The translations under genes and the position numbers were made by a program. Below are positions 22,641-36,909 of a stretch of DNA of 64,000 nucleotides, one piece after another (the stretch's first letter is position 1; the number at the start of each line of letters is the position of its first letter). This stretch comes from Macrostomum hystrix (lineage: Eukaryota > Platyhelminthes > Macrostomidae), in NCBI GenBank assembly GCA_950097015.1, contig CATNEN010000038.1:25891001-25955000 (forward strand). Reading direction: 5' to 3'. Under the pieces are notes generated by a model, which was not told the origin of the DNA, did no database searches, and saw only the letters and a list, made by a program, of their open reading frames with translations.

Positions 22641-24069
22641 TTAGCTAGCTGGGGACATTTGGAACAGGTAGATTAGTCTAACTACTTAAGAAATTCCAAA
22701 AAGCTTTCCCAAAAAGATGTTTCAACACTTAATAAATAGAAGCTGCATTTGAAGCCAAACTTCAAATACGACACAAACTAATTGATCATCTATAAAGAAA
22801 ATTAGTAGTATTAAAAACTCCTTATTTTTTACGCACATTATTCAAACTTTGTGAACCGAATTAGACCGTTATAACTTTCAATTTTGTGTCAATTTTGTGC
22901 ATACAAAGTGCAAAAGATTTAAACTTATAATATTCGATGTTCTGACATAGATTTTTTTACATGTGTGACTTTAAAGACAAGTCTACAGATTTAAATCAAA
23001 CAAATGATTAGCAAAATGGATGGAAGAAAATATAGGTAAATAAAAGTCAAACCTAGCCTTATTAAATAAGTTAAATTAAAATAAGTAAAAATAATATAAG
23101 TATAAGTATAAAGGTAAATTTACTATAATGCGTATAAGTAAATGTGAAACTATAGATACTAAGACTGCAAAGAGAAGCGTTTCAAATTTCGAGAGATGTT
23201 TCTAAGGCTTTATAATTAAGATATTTAAAAGCTGTACGATATATCGATGCTCAAAAAGTTGATGTTGTTAGAGAATATAAAAATATGAAGCCTAACTTTG
23301 CATATAAACAAAAAATTATTTAAACAAAACAAAATCTTTCAGATAAGATGTCAAACTTTTTTATTTGTGATGATATGAACATATATATGTATAGTTTGTT
23401 TAAATGACGATACTCGTTAGTAAAGAATTTTCGAGTTTGCATTAACTATTATTATATCGCTATTAATTTATTTGCAACTACGTTTTCAAAATCTTTGGAT
23501 TGTGATAAGGATTTTGTTCAAAGCTTTTACTAATGGGGAGTACGATAAATTAGGTGGGGTTTCGTGCTTCGTTCATTTGATTGCTATATACATCCTACTC
23601 GATCAGCAAAAGCAAACTCGTCACAACGCACGCTTTGTACAAGTGACAAACTATTAATTTCTTACATGTGGACATAAAGAGGTTCCGAAGCTTAAATATT
23701 TTAAGTAAGGGAAGGATTTAGGATCCAACGGCTACAATTAATAAATTGGTAGTGAGCGCGAAGTAGTAATTCTAATAGCTCTACACATTGGTGGAAGTAA
23801 ATATTATTGTAATATTTACACTGGTTCTAGGCGGTAGCAGGGACTAGTTTTGGGTAGTTTAAGTAGTCCCTGGCCGGTAGTTCTTAAGTCCAGCGCACGA
23901 AGTCCAGAGACGAATTATATACATCAAAGAAGTATTTTTTCTACATCGCAGAATGGGGTTGATGTAGCCTACTCGTAGTTTGTCCTGTAACAAACTGCGT
24001 CGTTCAGCAAGACCATAACTCAGCATTGCTTTTCAGTTCACCCAGCTGTTAAAAGTGAATTAATTAATT

Positions 24070-24200
24070 AGCATTAACTTGGGCAATTGAGAGGGCGCCC
24101 CCAGCCCATCAGTAGAGTGCCATGAACTGGCGCCTGAACTGTACGCAGCCTTCATATGCGCCGTGCAATAGCTACGGCTGTGCTGCCGGCTGGACATAAT
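24070..24200 (+). mobile_element. SINE family B fragment
   Basis: Forward 3' part: GGCGCCTGAACTGTACGCAG and ATAGCTACGGCTGTGCTGCC match the copy at 46715-46960. Confidence 0.5.
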
Positions 24201-24705
24201 CAGGCCCGATTAGATTAAGGTGCAATAAATTATTGTTTTTTTATTCTCTATTGCAGAAAACTCTTGTGATGTCTCCATTTGGAAAGTGCAAATACGTGTA
24301 ACAATGTTCGGTTAGTCTCTCCGCGGTGTTTGGAAAGCAGACCTGAACTAGTTATGGACTAGCTGCTTGAAGAATAATATCACGAAAAAATCATTATAGT
24401 TAAAGTCTTGCAAATTTAGGTCGCCTTTTATAACAAAAAACGACAAAATCGCGACTTTAAAAAAGGGATACCCTGCAACTAATAGTTGACGAGCGAAAAA
24501 AAGAAAAAAAACAGTTTTGCATAGGATTTAGAATTTCCTCCGTCCACAAGTTAAGCTAATGTTACTAACGTAATGTTCTGATTTCTTTTAAATATCTATG
24601 GCTCAATCCACTTCTCTACATAGTAAATCACATATTTTTTCAACATAAATTAACCTTTCGTGTACAAAATTAAATGCTCAAAAGTTTCAGAAACGGCCGT
24701 TAAGA

Positions 24706-27700
24706 ATGCAGCAGGCAGGAAGTTTAACGCAAACAAAAAAATGCGAGGCGTTGACTCAGGGAAGCAGCAAAAATAGATGGAGCACAACTGTGGCTGTCCA
24801 TGCTGACTCAAATGCAGTGCTTTCCAATGATTTCAGCAAGTTGAATAATCACGACAATTCCCGGCTGCCGCACATGTACATTTCCGATCATGATAAACCA
24901 ACTGATCAAGTGGTCCTCTTAGAAACGGGATTGACAGCAGCCAAAACTGTACTTTGCAATCCCAAGCTGGTGAGTCTTGATTGCTCATTGCTCAGAATTC
25001 CGATTGCATGTTGGGTAAATTTTATTTATAGGGCAGCATTTTTAAGCGGCGTCTCTGAGAGAGCGCACATTGCTTCCTCTAGTGAATTGTCTTGCTTTTG
25101 AAAGACTGCACAATTTATTTTCCCTATAAAATTGAGACTCAAACGCCGACCTCCATCAGTCAAAATAGTGAAAGTCAATGAGAGGGCCTATCCTAATCGA
25201 GAAGTTTGGTGTATCAGTCTAAAAGAATTTTAATATTTTATTTTAAAAAAAAAATATAATGCAGATTGCGTGACAGATATTGCTTTTAATATTTACAGAC
25301 TGAAAACGCAAACGGGGGATGCGTTTTTATACGGCAGACTAGTGAGTCGAAAAACAAGGCCGAATCTAGCGATGTCAAGTCAATCAAGGCCAGCCTACAA
25401 CGACCAAATAAATCTGAAGTTAATTCCAAGCAAGTTTCATCGATGCAAGCTCCAGGCGATACAAAAGCCGAAGTCCCTTTGTTGGAAAACTTTGTTAAAC
25501 GAGGAAAATCAATCGATAATCACCTGCTTAATCAAGGCTGCTCAACTAGCATTGGTTATAACCAAGGCAGCTGCATTTATAATTATGCCAATATGCTGCA
25601 AGGCGAAGCTACAATGGCAAATCACGAAATTTTGAATAGCTGCGCCTCTAACGCAAGCACCAGACTGGATGAGTGCCGACAATACCGGACAACCCCTTCA
25701 ATTCGCCGCACTATGTGCCAGCAGGCGCCACTGATCTCAAAGCTGCAGTGTCCAAACAATGGATTTCGACTCACTCATTCGGGCCATAATGATGCCAGTA
25801 GGAGTTCAATTTTAAAGCTGAGACGAGTCGAACGGCTCGGACAATCGCGACGTCGTGACAAAGACGCTAGCCAGGCTGAATTAAAAATAGTATTCGATTA
25901 TGATTCCTCACAGTGGCCACTGTGCTACGTTTTAGAGCGAGGAGCTGAATCATCCACAGAGAGCATCGCAGCAGACGATAACTGCAAGGCGCGATCTAGT
26001 TACAGAACTCGGTACGAATCAGATGACGGGGCCTGTGATGCTAGTTGGAAGCAGGATGATAGTTGCTTACCGAATCGCGGTTGCTACTGTTACTACTCGT
26101 GCTGCAGGCGTTCTTATTCCGTGTCGCAGGAAAAACAAAACAAACGTTTTAGGAGAATACGTACAATAGGCCGACGAAAAGTGAACTACATTACATCGAA
26201 CTGCCAAACGAGCTGGAGTAAGTTATTATTGCGTTCTTTCTGTAAATTTAAATATAGCGCGGATATAATCAGAAGAATATCAAAGCAAATTAAACCTTTT
26301 TTACTCCCAACTATTATTATTTTCTTGCAGATAAAATTACATCGACGGGCAGTGTTAGATGTGCAAAGCCAACAACGGATTGGGCCCCGAACATAAAGCT
26401 GTCACGCCAAAGCTATCAGGATGATTTTTATGCAAGCTGCTATAGTCGAGATGACAATGTGCCAGACGCCCATTTCTGTTGGTCGTCAGGCAGGACTGAA
26501 TCTAGGCGTCCAAGAAAACAACAAGCGCATGACAGGCAGGATGATGACAGCAGATTTAGGCAGGATGGAATCATCTTTGGAAGCAGGCAATCGGGCGACT
26601 TTGATGCTTCCTGGTACCAGCCGCAGCAACAGACCCAATGCCAAAATTTCCCACAGCAACAGCAGGTGGGCCCCGAAATATATTCTCGACAAGACGCCAA
26701 CGCGACAAGAGAGAACCGGAAAATTGTAGACAGAACGTGTGACGAGGGAGGAGCATTTGGTTCCGGACAAGAAAGCGGCAAGTTAAAAAGCTATTTAAGA
26801 AGAATTGCTGACCCTATCCAACAGGCGCATACTTGCGCTGGCAAGGAGAATAAAAGTAGTTTAGAAGACCCAGCCAGTAGAAGATACAAACTCGATCAAA
26901 ATGGCGCGAGTAAGATGAAAAGCGACGGAGTTTCAAATATGCGGGCCTGGCGTGGCATGTGGCCCGGCAAGGTCAACACGAAACAGCGCCGTGACAGAGT
27001 CAGTGAATACGGAGCCAAGTTCAGTGCGTCCAGTCGCGTCAGGAGGCTACCCAGCGATGAAGAAGTCAAAGTTAAAAGAAAAGATATTTCCAGCAAAATT
27101 TCGATCGATCATTTAAAGGTTTTGAAAGACGCATCAAGAGACGCATTACCAAGTGAATTGGCGGATCATTCTAGAGCTCAGGTGCTAAGTGACGCTAACA
27201 AAACTGATGGCGAAGCAACAAAAAGTGGTCATATTGACTTCGGTCAAAAAAATCAAGGACGATTGCCAGCTGCACTTGAGAAAACTTCAGACAAGACGCT
27301 TGGCTCATTGGGAAATCAGGATGTGAGAAAACCTAAAAGATCAGAATTGAAAAATGAAAAAAAAACAGGCTACGAACCAAGCGCCTCAGCTCCACGGAAT
27401 AACAAACATTCAGGGTTCGGAATCAAAGACGAGAAAGAAAGAATTCACGACCTGCCGGTAGTTGCAAGCTCTATGCGAAATCCAGAGAGGGATCCTGGTC
27501 TCAATTCTTTACCAACAGCTCGAGAGGAAATCTGGAAATCACAGGTTGTTATTCCGACGTCCGGGGAGGGACAGACAGAAAAGAAGGCACTTTTAAAAAT
27601 GCAAACTCAAGAACCAAGTTATGAACGAAAATACTCTCAACAAAGCACGCGTTTCGAGGATGTTAAGCAAACTGCTGAGAGCCAAGCTCATAAGGAACCT

Positions 27701-30700
27701 GCGCTCAAAATAGATAAACAAATGATGAGCTTCCACGACAAGCAGAAACCTGCAGACAGCCAAGCTCATGAAGATCCTGCGCTCAAGTTACCCGAACAAA
27801 GACTGAACTTCAATGAGAAGAAGCAACATGCTAAACACCAAGCTGATGAACAACCTGCGCTTAAGTTACCGGAACAAAAACTTAATTTCCATGACGAGCA
27901 GCAACATGCTGACAGCGAAGCTCATAAAGAACCTGCGCTCAAGTTACCCGAACAAAGACTGAGCTTCCATGAGGAGAAGCAATTACCTACTGACAGCCAA
28001 GCTCATAAAGAACCTGCGCTCAAGTTACACGAACAAAGACTGAGCTTCCATGAGGAGAAGCAATTACCTACTGACAGTCAAGCTCATAAAGAACCTGCGC
28101 TCAAGTTACACGAACAAAGACTGAGCTTCCATCAGGAGAAGCAATTACTTACTGACAGCCAAGCTCATAAAGAACCTGCGCTCAAGTTACACGAACGAAG
28201 ACTGAGCTTCCATCAGGAGAAGCAATTACCTACTGACAGCCAAGCTCATAAAGGACCTGCGCTCAAGTTACCCGAAAAAAGACTGAGCTTACAAGACAAG
28301 CAGCAACCTGTTCACAGCCGAGCTCATGAAGAACCTGCGCTGAAGTTACCCGAACAAAGACTGAGCTTCAATGAGGAGAAGCAACATGCTAAACACCAAG
28401 CTGATGAACAACCTGCGCTCAAAATAGATAAACAAATGATGAGCTTCCATGACAAGCAGAAACCTGCAGACAGCCAAGCTCATGAAGATCCTGCGCTCAA
28501 GTTACCCGAACAAAGACTGAACTTCAATGAGGAGAAGCAACATGCTAAACACCAAGCTGATGAACAACCTGCGCTCAAAATAGATAAACAAATGATGAGC
28601 TTCCATGACAAGCAGAAACCTGCAGACAGCCAAGCTCATGAAGATCCTGCGCTCAAGTTACCCGAACAAAGACTGAACTTCAATGAGGAGAAGCAACATG
28701 CTAAACACCAAGCTGATGAACAACCTGCGCTCAAAATAGATAAACAAATGATGAACTTCCATGACAAGCAGCAACATGCTGACAGCGAAGCTCATAAAGA
28801 ACCTGCGCTCAAGTTACCCGAACAAAGACTGAGCTTCCATGAGGAGAAGCAATTACCTACTGACAGCCAAGCTCATGAAGAACCTGCGCTAAAGTTAGAT
28901 GAGCAAAGACAGATCTTCCATGACGAGCACCAACTTGCTGATCGACAAGCTGATGAAGACCCAGCGCTCAAGTTACCTGAACAAAGACTCAGCTTCCATG
29001 CCGAGCAGAAACCGGCTGACAGCCTAGCTCACGAAAAATCTGCGCTCAAGTTAACCGAACAAACACCGAGCTTCCATGACGAGCAGCAACCTGTTGACAG
29101 CCGAGCTCATGAAGAACCTGCGCTGAAGTTACCCGAACAAAGACTGAGTTTACAAGACGAGCAGCAACCGGCTGACAGCCGCACTGATGAAGAACCTGCG
29201 CTAAAGTTAGATGAGCATAGACAGAGCTTCCATGACGAGCAGCGACTTGCTGATCGACAAGCTGATGAAGACCCAGCGCTCAAGTTAACCGACCAAACAC
29301 CGAGCTTCCATGACGAGCAGCAACCTGTTGACAGCCGAGCTCATGAAGAATCTGCCCTGAAGTTACCTGAACAAAGACTGAGCTTACAAGACGAGCAGCA
29401 ACCGGCTGAAAGCCGCGCTGATGAAGAACCTGCGCTAAAGTTAGATGAGCATAGACAGAGCTTCCATGACGAGCAGCAACTTGCTGATCGACAAGCTGAT
29501 GAAGAAACAGCGCTCAAGTTACCTGAACAAAGACTCAGCTTCCATGCCGAGCAGAAACCGGCTGACAGCCAAGCTCACGAAAAATCTGCGCTTAAGTTAT
29601 CCGACCAAACACCGAGCTTCCATGACGAGCAGCAACCGGCTGACAGCAAAGCTCATGAAGAACCTGCGCTCAAGTTAACCGATCAAACACCGAGCTTCCA
29701 TGACGAGCAGCAACCTGTTGACAGCCGAGCTCATGAAGAACCTGCGCTGAAGTTACCCGAACAAAGACTGAGCTTACAAGACGAGCAGCAACCGGCTGAA
29801 AGCCGCGCTGATGAAGAACCTGCGCTAAAGTTAGATGAGCATAGACAGAGCTTCCATGACGAGCAGCAACTTGCTGATCGACAAGCTGATGAAGAAACAG
29901 CGCTCAAGTTACCTGAACAAAGACTCAGCTTCCATGCCGAGCAGAAACCGGCTGACAGCCAAGCTCACGAAAAATCTGCGCTTAAGTTATCCGACCAAAC
30001 ACCGAGCTTCCATGACGAGCAGCAACCGCCTGACAGCAAAGCTGATGAAGAACCTGCGCTCAAGTTAACCGAACAAAGACAGAGCTTCCATGACGAGCAG
30101 CAAACAGAGGAAAGCAAAGCTCGTGAAGAACCAGCGCTCAAATTAGAGGAACAAAGACTGAGCTCCGATGAGGAGAAGAAACCGGCTGACGGCCAAGCTC
30201 ATGAAGAACCTGCGCTCAAGTTAGATGGACAAAGAGTGAGCTTACATGGAGCGAAGCAACTGGCTGACGGCCAAACTGATGAAGAACCAGAGCTTAGGTT
30301 TCCAGAACAAAGACTGAGCTCACATGAGAAGCAGCAACCTGCTTTCAGCCGAGCTCAGGAAGAACCCGCGCTCAAGTTACCCGAGCAAAGACTGAGCTTC
30401 AATCAGAAGCAGCAACCTGTTGACCGACAAGCTGATGAAGAACCTGCGCGTAAGTTACTTGAACTTGCCTACTTTGCATTGCAAAACAAGCCGGAAGAAG
30501 CAGTTATCAATAGGTATACTCAGCCATCTCTGAAAGTCTCAACCGATTACCAAGGTGGATTCCCATGTGGTTTAATATCACCTGATATTCTCATTGAGTC
30601 TGCGCCTAAACCAAACCAACCTGAACCGGAACTGTTAAGAAAAGGAGAGCGCCCAAATGAGCCCGATTATTCGCCTGATAAGCGAAAACTATTAGCAAAA

Positions 30701-33700
30701 AAATACAAACGCAAAGAGCAGACTCAGGGCCCAGTGCTCGATGCAGGACAACCGAATGGCATCACGGCAACAACAGACGGCGAACCCCGTTGGCGAACCA
30801 CGTCGCCCAAGAAAATTTTAGAAGACACTTTTACTAAGACTAAAGATGAAATTTGTGACAGTCCTGTAGAGAGACGCGCTTCGGGAGCGAGCCAACACTC
30901 TGGCCGGATAGAGGCTGCAACTATGCCGGTTGAAAGCAAGCTCAAAGATGATTCACCTCCAGGGTCGCCAGATAACACAGATTCGATTGCTAAAGACAGC
31001 AAGAAACATCATACGTCCAGCAGTGATAGTAGGATAGATGACAAACGAGCTAGTTCTGCACAAGAAGCTGCAAGATCAGAGAAGTTGTTCGATGCTAGAA
31101 ACAGACCAAAAAGTTTTACAACAGGATCCAAAGTAGCTGATCTTTCGCTTCTAACTAAAATTCAACGCAAGAAGGATCACTTGCCTGTCCTCGAAAGTAA
31201 ATTACCAAACAGTTCGGACCCCCAAAAGCCTCCAATGAAAGCAGAAAAAAAGGCTGCGATTTGCAACGAAATTTTACCATCAAAGTACATTAAAATGGAG
31301 CTTAGAACTGATACTTCACCTAAAGATGAAGGCAATCATGAGCAAACAGAAAGTTCTAAGCACATTGTTACGCTCTCAAAAGAGTCTACAAGCAGCGAGG
31401 GAGTTATCACAGAAGCCGAGAGTATAGCCGGATTTTCGCCTGAATCAGGAAGACACATTTTTCAAACTTCGGATAATGATACAAAGACTTCGCCTCCGAC
31501 TGAACAGAATCCAAAAACTGAAATGAAAATAGGAGCAGCTGACAGTGGCGTTTTGCAGTCGAAGTACAGTAAAAAAGAGCTCAGAACTGATGCTTCACCC
31601 AAGGCTAGAGACATACACGATCGAAGAGAAAGTTCTAAGCACATTATTACGCTCTCAAAAGAGTCTACAAGCAGCGAGGGAGTTATCACAGAAGCCGAGA
31701 GTATAGCCGGATTTTCACCTGAATCAGGGAGACACATTTCGCAAACTTCGGATAATGATACAAAGACTTCGCCTCCGACTGAACAGAATCCAAAGACTTT
31801 ATTCCAATTAGGACCAGTTCAAGGTGAACTTGCACCATCAATGTACAGTGAAAGTAAAAGTTCTAAGCACATTATTACGCTCTCAGAAGAGTCTACAAGC
31901 AGCGAGGGAGTTATCATAGAAGCCGAGAGTATAGCCGGATTTTCGCCTGAATCAGGGAGACTCATTTCTCAAACTTCGGATAATGATACAAAGACTTCGC
32001 CTCCAACTGAACAGAATCCAAAGACTTCAGTGCAATTAGGACCAGTTCAAGGTGAACTTGCACCATCAATGTACAGTAAAAAGGAGCTTAGAACTGATAC
32101 TTCACCTAAAGATAAAGGCAATCATGAGCAAACAGAGAGTTTTGAGCACATTATTACGCTCTCAGAAGAATCTAGCGAGGGAGTTATCACAGAAGCCGAG
32201 AGTATAGCCGGATTTTCGCCTGAATCAGGGAGACTCATTTCTCAAACTTCGGATAATGATACAAAGACTTCGCCTCCGAGTGAACAGAATCCAAAAACTG
32301 AAATGAAAATAGGAGCAGCTGACAGTGGCGTTTTGCTGTCAAAGTACAGTAAAAAAGAGCTCAGAACTGATGCTTCACCCGAGGCTAGAGACATACACGA
32401 TCGAAGAGAAAGTTCTGAGCACATTGTTACGCTCTCAGAAGAATCTAGCGAGGGAGTTATCACAGAAGCCGAGAGTATAGCCGGATTTTCGCCTGAATCA
32501 GGGAGACTCATTTCTCAAACTTCGGATAATGATACAAAGACTTCGCCTCCGAGTGAACAGAATCCAAAAACTGAAATGAAAATAGGAGCAGCTGACAGTG
32601 GCGTTTTGCTGTCAAAGTACAGTAAAAAAGAGCTCAGAACTGATGCTTCACCCGAGGCTAGAGACATACACGATCGAAGAGAAAGTTCTGAGCACATTGT
32701 TACGCTCTCAGAAGAATCTAGCGAGGGAGTTATCACAGAAGCCGAGAGTATAGCCGGATTTTCGCCTGAATCAGGAAGACACATTTCGCAAACTTCGGAT
32801 AATGATACAAAGACTTCGCCTCCGAGTGAACAGAATCCAAAAACTGAAATGAAAATAGGAGCAGCTGACAGTGGTGTTTTGCTGTCAAAGTACAGTAAAA
32901 AAGAGCTCAGAACTGATACTTCACCCGAGGCTAGAGACATACACGATCGAAGAGAAAGTTCTAAGCACATTTTTACGCTCTCAGAAGAATCTAGCGAGGG
33001 AGTTATCACAGAAGCCGAGAGTATAGCCGGATTTTCGCCTGAATCAGGGAGACTCATTTCTCAAACTTCGGATAATGATACAAAGACTTCGCCTCCGAGT
33101 GAACAGAATCCAAAAACTGAAATAAAAATAGGAGCAGCTGACAGTGGCGTTTTGCTGTCAAAGTACAGTAAAAAAGAGCTCAGAACTGATGCTTCACCCG
33201 AGGCTAGAGACATACACGATCGAAGAGAAAGTTCTGAGCACATTGTTACGCTCTCAGAAGAATCTAGCGAGGGAGTTATCACAGAAGCCGAGAGTATAGC
33301 CGGATTTTCGCCTGAATCAGGAAGACACATTTCGCAAACTTCGGATAATGATACAAAGACTTCGCCTCCGAGTGAACAGAATCCAAAAACTGAAATGAAA
33401 ATAGGAGCAGCTGACAGTGGTGTTTTGCTGTCAAAGTACAGTAAAAAAGAGCTCAGAACTGATACTTCACCCGAGGCTAGGGACATACACGATCGAAGAG
33501 AAAGTTCTAAGCACATTTTTACGCTCTCAGAAGAATCTAGCGAGGGAGTTATCACAGAAGCCGAGAGTATAGCCGGATTTTCGCCTGAATCAGGGAGACT
33601 CATTTCTCAAACTTCGGATAATGATACAAAGACTTCGCCTCCGAGTGAACAGAATCCAAAAACTGAAATGAAAATAGGAGCAGCTGACAGTGGCGTTTTG

Positions 33701-36700
33701 CTGTCAAAGTACAGTAAAAAAGAGCTCAGAACTGATGCTTCACCCGAGGCTAGAGACATACACGATCGAAGAGAAAGTTCTGAGCACATTGTTACGCTCT
33801 CAGAAGAATCTAGCGAGGGAGTTATCACAGAAGCCGAGAGTATAGCCGGATTTTCGCCTGAATCAGGAAGACACATTTCGCAAACTTCGGATAATGATAC
33901 AAAGACTTCGCCTCCGAGTGAACAGAATCCAAAAACTGAAATGAAAATAGGAGCAGCTGACAGTGGTGTTTTGCTGTCAAAGTACAGTAAAAAAGAGCTC
34001 AGAACTGATACTTCACCCGAGGCTAGAGACATACACGATCGAAGAGAAAGTTCTAAGCACATTATTACGCTCTCAGAAGAATCTAGCGAGGGAGTTATCA
34101 CAGAAGCCGAGAGTATAGCCGGATTTTCGCCTGAATCAGGGAGACTCATTTCTCAAACTTCGGATAATGATACAAAGACTTCGCCTCCGAGTGAACAGAA
34201 TCCAAAAACTGAAATGAAAATAGGAGCAGCTGACGGTCGCGTTTTGCAATCAAAGTACAGTAAAAAAGAGCTCAGAACTGATGCTTCACCCGAGGCTAGA
34301 GACATACACGATCGAAGAGAAAGTTCTGAGCACATTGTTACGCTCTCAGAAGAGTCTACAAGCAGCGAGGGAGTTATCACAGAAGCCGAGAGTATAGCCG
34401 GATTTTCACCTGAATCAGGGAGACTCATTTCTCAAACTTCGGATAATGATACAAAGACTTCGCCTCCGACTGAACAGAATCCTAAAACCGAAAAGCAAAC
34501 AGAAAGTTCTCAGCGCTTGGCCGCTCGATCGAAGGAATCTTTAAGCAGTTATATAATGATGATTGAAGCCGAGAGTGTTCCATCTTTTTCACCTGAATCC
34601 GACAGTCAACTTTTGCATACTTCGGATGAATGTTTAAAGACTTCGGCTAGGACTAAAACGAATGATGAGACCAAAAATCGACTCGGAGCTGTTGGTAGCA
34701 AAGTTGCATCGTTGATGTACAGCAAAAGTAAAGGCAGAGCTGATCCTTCCCGTGAGGGCTCAAGAAGCAAAAGTGATCAGACAATATGGTGTGAGAACGT
34801 TATTGTTCTCTCAGAAGAGTTTACAAGCAGCGAAGGCCAAAGAGAATCAGAAAAATCTGAGAGTGAATTTTTGCAACGATTGGTTGACGAGTCAAATACT
34901 TTGCCATCAGATTTCGTGCCGTCAGAAATGTCAACAAGCAGCGATGATGTTATTAACGAAGCCGTGATGGTACTAGGTTTATCTCCTAAATCTGAATTAC
35001 AAGTTTCAGAAGGGTTTAATGACGCTTTTGAGAACTCGCGATGCAAAAGTGAACCCTCGGGCGTGTTGCCGTGCAGAAATTTAGTTAAAATCGAAGCTGG
35101 AAACAAACCAGATTTAACGCTAAAATTGTGGAACGTATGCTCTGAAAGCTCGAGGGAGAATTCTAAGACTTTATCATCTGATGGTGAGCATTCTGACGTT
35201 TCTTCAACCATCGATAAGGTTATCGTCGAAGCTGGAAATTATCCAAGTTTATATTTAAATGATGTGAGTAAATGCTTAGAAAAATCTCATGATGATTTAA
35301 AGACTTCTTCACGGAACAAAAGACAAGCCAAGACGTCAAAGGCTTTATCGTCAATTAAAATAGAAAAAGAGCTGAACACTGATCTTCAAGACAAGAATGG
35401 AGTTATACACAAACGAACGTCACACCATAGAGCTAAACTTTCGAAGGTGTCCTCAAGTCGAGGCGAAATTCTCACCAAAGGTTTGTCACATGAAGCTGCA
35501 GAAAATGCATTTCCGCAAATCTCTTACGTCGATGCAGAGGGATCTTCTCTGGTCAAAGCGGATGGGGGGAAGTCAAAGTCGGGAATAGTTGAAGAGGCTC
35601 AGAAAGGGGCTCAAGCTCATTCAGCCACGCAAGAGCGCACCGAACAGGCATCGTCTGCAGACTCCAACCAGATGCCTGAAATGAAGCCGTCGAAATCACA
35701 GAAAGTTCGACCAGAAGTCAACTGGAAAGAGCGAGGGAAGCCAGGTGCCGTTAACCAGACAGGTGGAGCGCCTAATCTAGCTAAGCCACCAAGCAGCAGT
35801 AGCCGGCCTGTACTGCACATCGTCACCGATGCATTAAGTTGTACACATCAGCCCATCCAGCATCAAAAGCCAACAGAAAGTACTGTTATTGAATCTACTA
35901 GGCAGATCAGTTTTTTAAACTCCGTCAGGTAACAATTGTTTTTTTTTGCCTATGGTAGTTCAGACTACTTTAACTGTACCCTTATCGAAAAAGGAGAATT
36001 AAAAAGTAACTATTCAGATAGCTAATTTATAGTATTTGCAGCATACTAACCTGCGTATACAGGGGGAGAAAGGCAGCGGTTAACGAGTTTACCTCTCACA
36101 TCGAGGTCCCTGAGCTCGATTCCGCGGCGAGGCCACATTCAGTTGGGACGCAGCCCCAACTGAATGAGGAGTGAGGTGTTCTGGCTAATCGTGCAATATG
36201 CGCCCTTGAGGGCCAACCTCCTAGGCAAAGTGAAAGTGTGCACTGCCTGGCGACGAGAAAGTCAGGGCAGAAGTACACACAACTGTGCGTGCCTGTGCCA
36301 GCGTACAGTATCTGAGTGCGTGTTTGCTCAGGAGTCGGCGAAATGGACGGAATTGCCCCCTCGCTGGCTGCGGGTCTGTGTCACCATATAATGTGCCCTT
36401 TCCCGCAGCCCTCATGCAACTATTATAACCTATGTATACCTCGAAACACTGTTTCGTTGCATTAGTGCATTGCACATTTTCAATGCACATCGAACTGCCC
36501 AGGTGGTCTCAAAGCTTGACAACAGCGACGGCGAATCAAATGTCAGCCCGGGCAATCATTCGAATCCCGTATTTGCGTCAGCGTCAATCACTGCAGCCCA
36601 CTCTGCACCAGCGAGTGGATCAGGACTTGACTGCATGGCCAATGTTGTTCACAAAAAGGACCGAGTTCGCCATAGCCGAGCAATTAATAGTTAACGAAGA

Positions 36701-36876
36701 CGACAGTCGATCGTGCAGCAGCGATCGCTGTCTTGAGCTAGAATCGGTCATTGTCTCTAAAGCCAAAAGTTGCAATGCAAACTCTGGTGAAGCAGCGACA
36801 ATGAATATCTGTGGGATTCGCTCAAGGCGGCCATTCAGTCACGCAGTGTGCCACGTGGTATCCACTGCCATAGACT

Positions 36877-36909
<33 letters not shown>

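Larger units (their letters stand above)
22406..24645. other. Divergent intergenic region, likely containing two promoters
   Basis: This region separates the leftward vWA gene from the rightward giant-protein gene. It holds a decayed reverse SINE A (about 22460-22640), a long AT-rich stretch (22650-24060) and a SINE B fragment (about 24070-24200). A small 5' exon of the vWA gene may hide here. I see no convincing TATA box or exon. Confidence 0.5.

Noticed and set aside
25270-25635. Alternative 121-codon frame overlapping exon 2 of the giant-protein gene
   Set aside because: The other frame joins both neighbouring exons in phase and extends the full exon.
31462-34428. Antisense ORFs of up to 180 codons across the R2 repeats
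   Set aside because: Shadows of the sense coding repeat, which has the better splice context and continues outside the array.
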